Shown piece by piece: positions 1 to 8,767 of a stretch of DNA of 64,000 nt; position 1 is the stretch's first letter, and each line of letters begins with the position of its first letter. A program made the translations under genes and the position numbers. The stretch spans positions 42,276-106,275 of the forward strand of contig NZ_JAUXOD010000116.1 of assembly GCF_030682515.1 (NCBI RefSeq). The letters are read 5' to 3'. Under the pieces are notes generated by a model that did no database searches, had not been told where the DNA came from, and saw only the letters and a program-made list of their open reading frames with translations. The DNA is from Hoeflea sp. GTDB lineage: Bacteria > Pseudomonadota > Alphaproteobacteria > Rhizobiales > Rhizobiaceae.

Positions 1-1
1 C

Positions 2-352
2 ACCATGGAACGGCTGGCCGCGATCCAGGCGCTGATCCGGCAGATGCCGGTGCCCGAATCGGTGGTCGACGCCATTCTCGACCTGGTCCGCTCCGCCCGT
101 CCCGGCCATGGCAACGCCCGCGTCGACGAGACCGTGTCCTGGGGTCCGGGTCCCCGTGCCGGCCAATCGATGATGCTCTGCGCCCGGGCGCGGGCGCTCT
201 ATGACGGCCGCCTGGCGCCCTCGATCGACGACGTGCGGGCGCTGGCCGAGCCGATCCTGCAGCACCGCATGGCGCTCACCTTCTCAGCCCGTGCCGAAGG
301 CATCGGCATCCGCGATGTCATCGCCGGGCTCGTAGCCCCGAAGGCCGGGTGA
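2..352 (+). CDS. MoxR-family AAA+ ATPase, C-terminal end (5' truncated by window)
   Basis: The frame is open from the first bases of the window and ends at TGA 350-352, so only about 116 C-terminal residues are present. They fit the AAA-lid region of MoxR ATPases: a sensor-2-like GPGPRAGQSMMLCARARAL segment followed by helices around DDVRALAEPILQHRM. Walker A and B motifs would lie upstream of the window. MoxR proteins are chaperone-like ATPases usually encoded with DUF58 and VWA/BatA proteins, and that is exactly what follows: the next gene starts 4 nt downstream. The internal ATG at position 5 is very unlikely to be the true start. Confidence 0.85.
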   Translation, partial: TMERLAAIQALIRQMPVPESVVDAILDLVRSARPGHGNARVDETVSWGPGPRAGQSMMLCARARALYDGRLAPSIDDVRALAEPILQHRMALTFSARAEGIGIRDVIAGLVAPKAG

Positions 353-356
353 GCCG

Positions 357-1274
357 ATGGCCCCGATCGGCCAGCTGACGCAACCCACGGCGCGGCTTGA
401 TGCGCTGGCCCGCGCGCGCCAGCGTGCGGCGCTTCTGCCTGATTGCCTGGCCGAGGCAAGGCGCGTCGCCAATACCGTGATCGCCGGCTGGCATGGCCGC
501 CGCAAGCGCGGCATCGGCGAGACCTTCTGGCAGTTCCGGCCCTATGTCGACGGCGAATCGCTTTCGCGCATCGACTGGCGGCGCTCGGCGCGCGACGATC
601 ATCTTTATGTCCGCGACCGCGAGTGGGAAGCCGCCCACACGATCTGGCTCTGGGCCGATCAGTCGCCGTCGATGCTGTACAAGTCCGAGGTCGCGATGGT
701 CAGCAAGGAAAGCCGCGCGCTGGTGATGATGCTGGCGCTGGCCGAAATCCTGTCGCGTTCCGGCGAACGCGTCGGCTGCCCCGGCATCATGGACCCCGTC
801 TCCTCCCGCAACGCCGCCGAACGGCTGGCGCTGGCGCTGGCGCATGCGCCGCGACAGACCGGGCTGCCGGATCTGGGCCGTGTCGGGCGGATGAGCGACG
901 TGGTGCTGATCAGCGATTTCCTCGATCCCGACGAGACGCTGGAACGCTGCATCGGCCCCGCTGCCCGGCGCGGCATCCGCGGCCACGCCATCGAGATCTC
1001 CGATCCGGCGGAAGAGAATTTTCCCTATTCCGGGCGCACCGAATTCCGCGATCCGGAGACCGGCCAGAAACTGGTCGCCGGGCGCGCCGAGACCGTCGCC
1101 GCCGACTACCGCCGCGCCTGGCTCGCCCGCCGCGAGGTTCTGGCGCAGGGCGTGCGGCGCCTGGGATGGAGCTTTCTCTCCCACCGCACCGACCGCATGG
1201 CGTCGGAAGCGCTGGCCGCCGCGCATGGTCATCTCTCGGGCATTCCGTCCACCGCACGGCCGGGGGTGGCATGA
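357..1274 (+). CDS. DUF58 domain-containing protein
   Basis: A 305-residue protein with the DUF58 signature in its first third: a basic segment GRRKRGIGETFWQFRPY, then GESLSRIDWRRSAR, followed by a VWA-like strand WLWADQSPSMLY whose D-x-S-x-S pattern resembles a MIDAS metal site. DUF58 proteins are thought to be partners of MoxR ATPases in envelope assembly or stress functions; the biochemical role is not established. It starts 4 nt after the moxR stop, and its TGA overlaps the next start (ATGA at 1271-1274), so translational coupling is likely. Confidence 0.9.
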   Translation: MAPIGQLTQPTARLDALARARQRAALLPDCLAEARRVANTVIAGWHGRRKRGIGETFWQFRPYVDGESLSRIDWRRSARDDHLYVRDREWEAAHTIWLWADQSPSMLYKSEVAMVSKESRALVMMLALAEILSRSGERVGCPGIMDPVSSRNAAERLALALAHAPRQTGLPDLGRVGRMSDVVLISDFLDPDETLERCIGPAARRGIRGHAIEISDPAEENFPYSGRTEFRDPETGQKLVAGRAETVAADYRRAWLARREVLAQGVRRLGWSFLSHRTDRMASEALAAAHGHLSGIPSTARPGVA

Positions 1275-4087
1275 TCGCGGGCCTTCCCATCGCCTTTGGC
1301 GCACCGGCGATCCTGTTCGGACTGCTTGCTCTGCCGGTGATCTGGTGGCTGCTGCGGCTGACGCCGCCGCGTCCCCAGGCCGAACCCTTCGCGCCGCTGG
1401 CCATTCTCGCCCGCGTGCTCAAGCCCGAGGAAACCCCCTCGCGCAGTCCCTGGTGGCTGACCGCGCTCAGACTGCTGATCGCGGCGCTGGTGATCCTGGC
1501 GCTCGCCGAACCGGTGCTCAATCCGCGCGACCGGGCGCTGTCGTCCAATGGTCCGCTGGCGCTGATCATCGACAATGGCTGGGCCAGCGCGCCCGACTGG
1601 GAAGCGCGCATCGAGGCCGCCGACATGCTGATCGGTGAAGCCGGCGATCTCGGCGTGCCGGTGTCCATCGTCTTTACCGCCGACCGCCGCCCCGACGCCA
1701 CGCCCGGCAGCTTCGAGCGGGCGCGGGAACAGTTGCGCGCCGCAAGGCCGCGTCCCCTGAAGCCTGCGCGCGACAGCGCCGTCACGGCACTGATCGCGGC
1801 GTTCGGCGAGACCCGGCCCGGCACGATCGCCTATCTGTCCGACGGCGTCGACACCGAGGACGCGAGCGCCGCGCTCGGCCGGCTCGCAGCCCTTGACCCC
1901 GCCGCGATCCGCATCGTCGGCGCCGACGGGGCCACCGCGCTGGCCCTGACCAATGCCGACAATGGCGCCGACGCGCTCACCGTATCGGCCAACCGTCTCG
2001 AGACGGGCGCGACCGACCGCTACCGCCTGTCGGCGCGCGACGGCCAGGGCCGCGAGATCGCCACCGGCGACCTCCTGTTTGGAGCCACGGACACGAGCGC
2101 CACGGGGACGATCTCCGCCCCCTTCGAAATCCGCAACGACATCGCCCGCCTTGATGTCGTGGGCATCGACACCGCCGGATCGGCGCGGCTGCTCGACGAC
2201 AGTTTCCGCCGCCGCCGCGTCGCGCTCATTTCGGGCGAGGCGGCCGACATCGCCCAGCCGCTCTTGTCGCCGCTCTATTACATCAACCGGGCGCTCTCGC
2301 CCTATGCCGACCTGATCGAGGCGGGCAGCGCCGACATGTCCGAAGCGGTCCCGAGACTTCTCGCGCAATCTCCTGCCGTCATCGTCATGGCCGATATCGG
2401 CGTGCTGCCCGATGACGTCGGCGCGCCGCTCAACGAGTGGATCGAGCGCGGCGGCACGTTGATCCGCTTCGCCGGTCCGCGCCTGGCCGCGGGGACTTCG
2501 GACGATCCGCTGACGCCCGTGCTGTTGCGCAAGGGCGAACGCGAGCTTGGCGGCGCCATGTCCTGGATCGAGCCACAGCCGCTCGCCTCCTATCCCTCGA
2601 CCGGCCCCTTCGCCGGATTGCCGGCGCCGCGCGACGTGACCGTCAGCCGCCAGGTCCTGGCCGAACCCACGGCCGATCTGGCCGAGCGCACCTGGGCAAG
2701 CCTGGCGGACGGAACGCCGCTGGTCACCGCCATGGACCGCGGCGCAGGACGGATCGTGCTGTTCCATGTCACCGCCGAGGCCGGCTGGTCCAACCTGCCG
2801 ATCTCGGGCCATTTCGTCGACATGCTGCGCCGCGTCGTGCAATTGTCCCGCGCGGTCTCGGGCGGCGGCGAGGCCGGCACCGGCATCCTGCCACCCTGGC
2901 GCCTGCTCGACGCCAGCGGCGCGCTGCTGCCCGCAAGCGGCGACGCGAAGCCGCTCGACCTCACGGCAGGCCGCGTGGCCCAGGTGAGCGCCGACAATCC
3001 CCCCGGCCTCTACGGCGCCGAGGACGGCTTCGTGGCGCTGAACCTGTTTTCGCCGGGCGAGACGCTGAGCCCCGTCGCCATCCCCGATTTCGAGGTCCCG
3101 GTCACCCGCGCCCCGGTCGCGGGCGACAGCGCGGTCGACTTCAGGCCCTGGCTGTTTGGCGCGGCCCTCGTGGCGCTGCTGCTCGACACGGTGATCATGC
3201 TGGTGCTCAACGGCGCCTTCCGGCCGCGATCCATCAAGCTTGTGTCGAGGCCCGCCGCCGCGGCCCTGCTGCTGGCGGTTGGCCTGTCCCTTGCGCTCCT
3301 GGCCGCGCCCGGTTCAGCCAGTGCCCAGGACACTCAGCCCGGCGACGCCGATCTGCTCGAAAGCCTTGATGAAACCCACCTCGCCTATGTCATCACCGGC
3401 GATGACGACGTCGACGCCACCAGCCGCGCCGGGCTCGACAGCCTGTCCTCCTATCTTGCGTCGCGAACCGCGCTGGAGCCGGGTGGAGCCATCGGCGTCG
3501 ACATCGAGACCGACCAGCTGGCGCTCTATCCGCTGATCTACTGGCCGATGGACGACACCTCCGCGCTTCCCTCCGCCGCCGCCATCAGCCGCATCGACGC
3601 CTACATGAAAAGCGGGGGCACTGTGCTGTTCGACACCCGCGACCAGATCGTCGACTTGGGCGGCGGCTCGAGCCAGCTCACGCTGAGACTGCAGCAGATT
3701 CTCGCGAGCCTCGACATTCCGGCGCTGGAACCGGTCCCGGCCGATCATGTGCTGACCAAGTCCTTCTATCTGCTCGACACCTTTCCGGGCCGCTATTCCG
3801 ACGGGCCTCTGTGGGTGGAATCGACGCCCGAATCCGACAACCCGTCCGAGCGCCCGGCGCGCTCCGGCGATGGCGTCTCCTCGATCCTGATCACCGGCAA
3901 CGACATGGCTGCCGCCTGGGCGCTCGACGAGCAGGGGTTTCCGATGTTCTCGACCGTCCCGGCAGATCCCTGGCAGCGCGAATATGCCTTCCGCGCCGGC
4001 GTCAACATCGTCATGTACATGCTGACCGGCAACTACAAGGCCGACCAGGTGCACATCCCGGCGCTGCTCGAACGGTTGGGACAATGA
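1271..4087 (+). CDS. BatA/DUF4159 membrane protein
   Basis: A 938-residue membrane protein. The N-terminus (about residues 1-80) has the BatA-type pair of hydrophobic segments (FGLLALPVIWWLL, LLIAALVILALAEPVL). A VWA-like fold follows but lacks a clear MIDAS (DNGWASAPDWE). Further hydrophobic segments occur near residues 630-690. The C-terminal ~250 residues form a DUF4159 domain (HLAYVITGDDDVD, YPLIYWPMDD). ATG 1271 was chosen because it overlaps the upstream stop and begins the BatA motif; the same frame is open further upstream but that stretch lies inside the DUF58 gene. The gene after it starts 1 nt past its stop. Function is inferred only from the moxR locus. Confidence 0.88.
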   Translation: MIAGLPIAFGAPAILFGLLALPVIWWLLRLTPPRPQAEPFAPLAILARVLKPEETPSRSPWWLTALRLLIAALVILALAEPVLNPRDRALSSNGPLALIIDNGWASAPDWEARIEAADMLIGEAGDLGVPVSIVFTADRRPDATPGSFERAREQLRAARPRPLKPARDSAVTALIAAFGETRPGTIAYLSDGVDTEDASAALGRLAALDPAAIRIVGADGATALALTNADNGADALTVSANRLETGATDRYRLSARDGQGREIATGDLLFGATDTSATGTISAPFEIRNDIARLDVVGIDTAGSARLLDDSFRRRRVALISGEAADIAQPLLSPLYYINRALSPYADLIEAGSADMSEAVPRLLAQSPAVIVMADIGVLPDDVGAPLNEWIERGGTLIRFAGPRLAAGTSDDPLTPVLLRKGERELGGAMSWIEPQPLASYPSTGPFAGLPAPRDVTVSRQVLAEPTADLAERTWASLADGTPLVTAMDRGAGRIVLFHVTAEAGWSNLPISGHFVDMLRRVVQLSRAVSGGGEAGTGILPPWRLLDASGALLPASGDAKPLDLTAGRVAQVSADNPPGLYGAEDGFVALNLFSPGETLSPVAIPDFEVPVTRAPVAGDSAVDFRPWLFGAALVALLLDTVIMLVLNGAFRPRSIKLVSRPAAAALLLAVGLSLALLAAPGSASAQDTQPGDADLLESLDETHLAYVITGDDDVDATSRAGLDSLSSYLASRTALEPGGAIGVDIETDQLALYPLIYWPMDDTSALPSAAAISRIDAYMKSGGTVLFDTRDQIVDLGGGSSQLTLRLQQILASLDIPALEPVPADHVLTKSFYLLDTFPGRYSDGPLWVESTPESDNPSERPARSGDGVSSILITGNDMAAAWALDEQGFPMFSTVPADPWQREYAFRAGVNIVMYMLTGNYKADQVHIPALLERLGQ

Positions 4088-4088
4088 C

Positions 4089-6149
4089 ATGACCCTGGCT
4101 TTCGACCCCTTCCTGCCCTTTCCCGCGATCCTGGCGATTGCCGTGGTGGCGCTCCTGCTCATCGGCTGGGCGCTGTTCAAGCGCATGCGCGGTGCGGCCC
4201 TTCGCGCCCTGGCGCTCGCGGCGCTGGTGCTGGCGCTCGCCAACCCCGTCGCCAATTTCGAGGACCGCGAACCGGTCACCAGCGTCGTCGCCATCGTCGT
4301 CGACAAGAGCCCGAGCCAGATGACGCCGGACCGCATCGCGCGCACCGATGCAGCACTCACCGCCCTGACCGAGCGCCTGGCGCGCTTTCCGGCGTTCGAG
4401 ACCCGGATCATCGAGGCCGTCAGCGATCCCGACGCGCAGTCGCCCTCGACAAGGCTGTTTGAGGCACTGGCCTCGGGCATTCGCGACGTGCCGAGCTCGC
4501 GGCTCGCCGGTGCGGTGATGATCACCGACGGCCAGGTCCACGACGTGCCGGGCTCGCTCGCAGCACTTGGCCTCGATGCCCCGCTGCACGGGCTGATCGT
4601 CGGCGACGAGGGCGAATTCGACCGCCGCGTCGACGTGGTCCGCAGCCCCCGCTTCGGCATCGTCGGCGAGGACCAGGAGATCGTCTACCGCGTCAGCGAG
4701 GACGGCGCGGCCGCCTCGGGCCCGGTGGACGTGACCGTGCGGGTCAACGGCGTCGAGATCGCCACCGAAACCGCCGTGTCCGGCGAGGAATCCTCCTTCT
4801 TTCTCAAGCTGCCGCGCGGCGGCGAGAACATCGTCGAATTCGCCGTCGATCCGCTCGCGGGCGAGGTCACCACCGCCAACAACCAGGCCGTTACCCTGAT
4901 CGAGGGTATCCGCGAGAACCTGCGCGTGCTGCTGGTCTCGGGCGCGCCGCACGCCGGCGAGCGCGCCTGGCGCAACCTGCTCAAGTCCGACGCCTCGGTG
5001 GATCTGGTGCATTTCACCATCCTGCGTCCGCCGGAAAAACAGGACGGCACGCCGATCTCCGAACTCTCGCTGATCGCCTTTCCGACGCGCGAACTGTTCG
5101 TCGAGAAGATCGACGAGTTCGACCTGATCATTTTCGACCGCTACCAGAACCGCGGCGTGCTGCCGGTGCTCTATTACGATTACATTGCCCAGTATGTCGA
5201 AGACGGCGGCGCGCTGCTGATCGCCGCCGGCCCGGAATATGCGGGCATCGATTCCATCGCCGAGACGCCTCTTGCGCCCGCCCTTCCCGCCCTGCCCACC
5301 GGCGAGGTCACCAATGCCGGCTACTATCCGCGCCTGTCCGAGGACGGACGGCGCCACCCGGTGACGCGCGCGCTTCCCGGCGCCGCGACCGAGACGCCCG
5401 GCTGGGGCCGCTGGTTCCGGACCATCGGCGTGCGCGACACGGTCGGCGACGAGGTCATGCGCGGGGCCGACGGCCAGCCGCTGCTGGTGCTCAACCGCTA
5501 CGGAGAAGGCCGGGTGGCGATGCTGCTGTCCGATCACGGCTGGCTGTGGTCGCGCGGCTTCGAAGGGGGCGGCCCGCATGTGGCGCTCTACCGCCGCATC
5601 TCCCACTGGCTGATGAAGGAACCCTCGCTCGAGGAAGAAGCGCTGCGCGCCCGCGCCAATGGAAGGACCCTGGTGGTCGAACGGCAGACCATGGGTGACA
5701 CCACCGATCCGGCGACGATCACGCTGCCCTCGGGCGAAACCCGCGAGATCACGCTCTCGGCCGCGGGCGACGGCCTGTTCCGCTCGGAGCTGACGCTCGA
5801 CGAGCCGGGGCTGGTGGAAGTGACCTCGGGCGAGTTCCGGGCGCTGGCCCATGTCGGCGCCGTCGACGCGCCCGAATTCCGAGCCACCGTTTCCACCGAA
5901 AGCGTCATCGGACCGCTGTCCGAGGAGAGCGGCGGACTGACCCAGCGGGTCAATGCGGAGGCAACCAACCTGCCGCAGATCCTGCCCACCCGCGCGGCCT
6001 CCATCAACGCCGGAGACCGCATGGGTCTGCGCGCCAGCAATGAAAGCGTGCTCAAGGGCGTGCGCTCGCTGCCGCTGTTCGGCGGTCTTCTGGGCCTTGC
6101 GCTGATGATCCTGGCGCTCGGCGCAACCTGGTTCCGCGAGGGTCGGTAA
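4089..6149 (+). CDS. VWA-like/glutamine-amidotransferase-fold membrane protein
   Basis: A 686-residue protein with one or two N-terminal membrane helices (AILAIAVVALLLIGWAL and LALAALVLALANPV) and one at the C-terminus (GLLGLALMILALGATWF). The first large domain has a strand ending in DKSPSQ, a D-x-S-x-S MIDAS-like motif typical of VWA domains. The middle (about 270-500) resembles the class I amidotransferase-like fold seen in the large membrane proteins of moxR loci (EDGGALLIAAGPEYAG, LLSDHGWLWSRG). No complete catalytic triad was recognised. It is the last gene of the moxR-DUF58-DUF4159 block and is followed at once by a strong terminator. Confidence 0.8.
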   Translation: MTLAFDPFLPFPAILAIAVVALLLIGWALFKRMRGAALRALALAALVLALANPVANFEDREPVTSVVAIVVDKSPSQMTPDRIARTDAALTALTERLARFPAFETRIIEAVSDPDAQSPSTRLFEALASGIRDVPSSRLAGAVMITDGQVHDVPGSLAALGLDAPLHGLIVGDEGEFDRRVDVVRSPRFGIVGEDQEIVYRVSEDGAAASGPVDVTVRVNGVEIATETAVSGEESSFFLKLPRGGENIVEFAVDPLAGEVTTANNQAVTLIEGIRENLRVLLVSGAPHAGERAWRNLLKSDASVDLVHFTILRPPEKQDGTPISELSLIAFPTRELFVEKIDEFDLIIFDRYQNRGVLPVLYYDYIAQYVEDGGALLIAAGPEYAGIDSIAETPLAPALPALPTGEVTNAGYYPRLSEDGRRHPVTRALPGAATETPGWGRWFRTIGVRDTVGDEVMRGADGQPLLVLNRYGEGRVAMLLSDHGWLWSRGFEGGGPHVALYRRISHWLMKEPSLEEEALRARANGRTLVVERQTMGDTTDPATITLPSGETREITLSAAGDGLFRSELTLDEPGLVEVTSGEFRALAHVGAVDAPEFRATVSTESVIGPLSEESGGLTQRVNAEATNLPQILPTRAASINAGDRMGLRASNESVLKGVRSLPLFGGLLGLALMILALGATWFREGR

Positions 6150-6158
6150 GACGACAAA

Positions 6159-6190
6159 GGGGAGAACCGTGATGGTTCTCCCCTCGTTTT
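6159..6190 (+). terminator. Rho-independent terminator of the moxR-DUF58 operon
   Basis: A perfect 10-bp stem, GGGGAGAACC at 6159-6168 pairing with GGTTCTCCCC at 6174-6183, with a 5-nt loop GTGAT, followed by TCGTTTT. It lies 10 nt after the operon's last stop codon. Confidence 0.9.
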
Positions 6191-6223
6191 CCGGCCGACG
6201 TCCGGCCGCAGACGGCGTGCCGG

Positions 6224-7717
6224 TCAGCTCGCCTTGGACAGCTCCGCCTCGTCGCTGAAATAGCTCATCTGGTCCTCGGCCCAGGCCTTGATGCCGTAGC
6301 GCTTGACCGTTTCCCGCAGCATCGTCATGCGCTGCCGGCGCTCCTCCTCGGGCATCGCCAGCGCCTGCGCGATCGCCGTGTCCATCGACCGGTGCGAGAA
6401 CGGGTTGGTGATGACGGCGGAGGAGAGTTCTACGGACGCGCCGGCAAACTCCGACAGCACAAGAACCCCGTCGCCATCGGTGCGGGCGGCGGCATATTCC
6501 TTGCAGACCAGGTTCATGCCGTCGGCCAGCGGCGTGATCCAGCAGACATCGGCGATCTGGTAGTAGGCGATCAGGTCCTTGAACGGGATCGCGGTCGAGA
6601 TCAGCGCCACCGGCTGCCATTCGAACGAGCCGAAAGTGCCGTTGATCCGGCCCGCGACCTGCTCGATCTCGCCCTGGATCTCCTCGTAGGCCGCCATCGA
6701 GCGGTTGGCGCCGACGGAGACATGCATCAGCCGCACCTTGCCGTGCATCTCGGGATGCGCCTGCAACAGCCGCTCGTAGCTTTCGAGCTGCTGGACGCCG
6801 CCCTTGGTGTAGTCGGTGCGGCCGACCGACAGGATCAGCTTGCAGTGGCCGAGTTCCTTGCGGACGGCGACCGCGCTGTTGCGGGTTTCCTCGCAGGCGG
6901 CACGCTCCTGGATGTAGTCCCAGTCGATGCCCACCGGCGAGCTCGAGATCCGGATCCTGCGTCCCTGGTACATCACCGCCTCGGGCACGCGCCGGTCCGA
7001 CAGCGCGGTGCCCTCCCAGATGAAATCCGGGTTCACATCCCTGCGGATGACCGGGCCCACGTCGAGAAGGCTTTGCGCCACATGGACGAAGTTGACCGCA
7101 TAGCGCGGGACGTGAAAGCCCACCACGTCGCAGGCGAGCAGGCTTTCGACGATCTCGCGCCGCCAGGGCAGCACGTTGAACATGTCCGCCGACGGGAACG
7201 GCGTGTGGTGGAAGAACGAGATCCGCACGTCCGGCCGCAGCTTGCGCAGATAGCCCGGCACGAGCCAGAGATTGTAGTCATGCACCCAGACGACGGCGCC
7301 CGGCGCAGCTTCCGCGGCCGCGGCCTCGGCAAAGGCCCAGTTCACCTCGCGGAAGGTCGGCCAGTCGACCGGGTCGTAATTGTAGCGTTCCTTGAACGAA
7401 TGCAGGATCGGCCAGAACGCTTCCTTGGACGTGATGTGATAGAAGCTCGACACCTGGTCGGGCGTCAGCGGCAGCCGCGTGACGGAGTATTTGCCGTAAG
7501 AGTCCTCGATCTCGATGACGCGCTCGAAATTCGGATTGGCGGCGTCGTCGGCGAGCTTCCAGGCCACCCAGGCGCCCTTGTCGACACGACCGAAAAAACC
7601 CTTCAGCGTCGGCACGATGCCGTTGGGGCTCTTGTTCTCCCTGAGCACGATCTTGCCGTCCTCCTCAACCTCTTCATAGGGTTGGCGGTGGTAGACAATG
7701 ACGAGATCGCTGGCCAT
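6224..7717 (-). CDS. ggpS: Glucosylglycerol-phosphate synthase (GT20 family)
   Basis: A 497-residue retaining glycosyltransferase of the OtsA/GT20 family. By family knowledge it joins ADP-glucose and glycerol-3-phosphate to give glucosylglycerol-phosphate, precursor of the compatible solute glucosylglycerol. Visible motifs: YHRQPYEEV at the N-terminus, KSPNGIVPTLK in the sugar-acceptor loop, VWVHDYNLWLVP, FFHHTPFPS, VGRTDYTKG (Arg/Lys phosphate binding) and DGMNLVCKEY. The N-terminal motif and HITSKEAFWPILHSF match the cyanobacterial GgpS pattern better than trehalose-6-phosphate synthase, as I recall those sequences. Start ATG 7717 has AGAAGGA about 10 nt upstream; the frame stays open to 7789 but that part overlaps the upstream gene. 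Its start lies 4 nt after the phosphatase stop. Confidence 0.85.
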   Translation of the reverse strand: MASDLVIVYHRQPYEEVEEDGKIVLRENKSPNGIVPTLKGFFGRVDKGAWVAWKLADDAANPNFERVIEIEDSYGKYSVTRLPLTPDQVSSFYHITSKEAFWPILHSFKERYNYDPVDWPTFREVNWAFAEAAAAEAAPGAVVWVHDYNLWLVPGYLRKLRPDVRISFFHHTPFPSADMFNVLPWRREIVESLLACDVVGFHVPRYAVNFVHVAQSLLDVGPVIRRDVNPDFIWEGTALSDRRVPEAVMYQGRRIRISSSPVGIDWDYIQERAACEETRNSAVAVRKELGHCKLILSVGRTDYTKGGVQQLESYERLLQAHPEMHGKVRLMHVSVGANRSMAAYEEIQGEIEQVAGRINGTFGSFEWQPVALISTAIPFKDLIAYYQIADVCWITPLADGMNLVCKEYAAARTDGDGVLVLSEFAGASVELSSAVITNPFSHRSMDTAIAQALAMPEEERRQRMTMLRETVKRYGIKAWAEDQMSYFSDEAELSKAS

Positions 7718-7721
7718 GTAT

Positions 7722-8504
7722 TCAGTATCCTTCTGGTAGATCATGCATGTCGAAGGCACGGATTGCCTCCAATATGCCTGCCGCCCCATGGGCTTGCGCC
7801 ATGTGGAGGTGTTCGAGATGGGCCACGCGGTCGATCAGCGCGGCTTCCGAATTGCCGACGGCGACGGCGGGCAGCCCGCATTCGAGCATCGACAGATCAT
7901 TGAGCGTGTCGCCGGCGCAGAGCACGCGGCCGGGCTCAAGCCCCAGATGATCCACGAGCCTCAGAAGCGACGGCCCCTTGCTCACGCCATCGGGCAGCAC
8001 ATCGAAGAAGCGGTTGTCGGAGATCAGCGGCTGGAACCCCATGCCGAGCACGATGTCCCAGGCGGACGCGTCGAAGCTTGCCGAATCGATGTCGTAGCTC
8101 ACGCGATAGCGGAAATCGGTGGTCTGAAGCGTCAGGCCCGGATGGCCGTCGAGCCGGGCGCGCACCCGGTCGCCGGCGTTGCCCCAGCGGGCGGAAATGT
8201 CCGCTTCGAGCGCCGCGATGGGCACGATGCCGGTCTCGGGGGAGACCGTGGCGATGGTGGTGCCGACATCGCCCACCGCGTAGTCGGGCCATGGCACGCC
8301 ACGCTCAAGGCACAACTCTCCGATGAACTGCGGGTCGCGTCCGGTGACGAAGATCAGGCCGACCGTGGCGCGGTTGGCCTCGATCCAACCATAGAGGCGC
8401 GCGCGGTCATCGTCGCTGCCACCGAGGAACGTGCCGTCGAGATCGGTCGCCAGCACGAAACTGCGCGTACTCAGGGCGGTGGATTGAATTGCTGGGGAAC
8501 TCAT
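7722..8504 (-). CDS. HAD-IIB phosphatase, likely glucosylglycerol-3-phosphatase
   Basis: A 260-residue HAD-superfamily phosphatase with a type IIB (Cof/sucrose-phosphatase-like) cap. Motif I is DLDGTFLGG near residue 20 (nucleophile Asp and acid Asp), motif II FVTGRDP, motif III lysine in GVSKGPSLL and motif IV GDTLNDLSML. Its stop is 4 nt from the ggpS start and carries the ggpS ribosome-binding site, so the two are almost certainly co-expressed. I infer that it dephosphorylates the GgpS product. It is not related in an obvious way to the cyanobacterial StpA phosphatase; in some proteobacteria a HAD phosphatase is fused to GgpS. A general sugar-phosphatase role cannot be excluded. ATG 8504 has only a weak ribosome-binding site. 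Confidence 0.78.
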   Translation of the reverse strand: MSSPAIQSTALSTRSFVLATDLDGTFLGGSDDDRARLYGWIEANRATVGLIFVTGRDPQFIGELCLERGVPWPDYAVGDVGTTIATVSPETGIVPIAALEADISARWGNAGDRVRARLDGHPGLTLQTTDFRYRVSYDIDSASFDASAWDIVLGMGFQPLISDNRFFDVLPDGVSKGPSLLRLVDHLGLEPGRVLCAGDTLNDLSMLECGLPAVAVGNSEAALIDRVAHLEHLHMAQAHGAAGILEAIRAFDMHDLPEGY

Positions 8505-8631
8505 GCGGCTCTGTCCGCGTCTCGCGACTCCGCGCCGAAAGAGCAAAATGTGCTGTCGGGAAGGAGCGGAGAAGACAAGTCCCCGGCATGGATGCCTGGA
8601 TAAGTCATGGACTATACCTAGGGCCTTACCT

Positions 8632-8666
8632 GCTGCAATGCAACCTTTAGCATGCTGCATTGCAGC
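8632..8666. promoter_or_regulatory. Inverted repeat with CTGC-N3-GCAG half, candidate operator
   Basis: An 11-bp perfect inverted repeat, GCTGCAATGCA (8632-8642) and TGCATTGCAGC (8656-8666), with 13 bp between arms. The right arm contains CTGCATTGCAG, which fits the CTGC-N3-GCAG pattern reported for the polyhydroxyalkanoate regulator PhaR in alphaproteobacteria; the left arm is CTGCAATGCAa. It lies in the 263-bp gap between the divergently arranged HAD-ggpS operon and the next gene, about 130 bp upstream of the phosphatase start, a reasonable operator position. Assignment to PhaR is inference. Confidence 0.4.
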
Positions 8667-8767
8667 AAAACCACTGCCGGGACAGTCCACGGACACGGTC
8701 CCCGCGCAACCCGCGGGGGCGGGATCGGCCATCAACAATTTTGCCGCGAAACACGGAAACGAGCCGT

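Noticed and set aside
4011..6620. An 869-residue open frame on the minus strand opposite the VWA-like membrane protein
   Set aside because: It is an antisense frame of a clear gene in high-GC DNA, is rich in Arg, Gly and His, and shows no domain.
6224..7717. Trehalose-6-phosphate synthase (otsA)
   Set aside because: Same GT20 family, but the YHRQPYEEV and KSPNGI motifs and the long HITSKEAFWPILHSF match glucosylglycerol-phosphate synthase better, and the partner is not an OtsB-type phosphatase.
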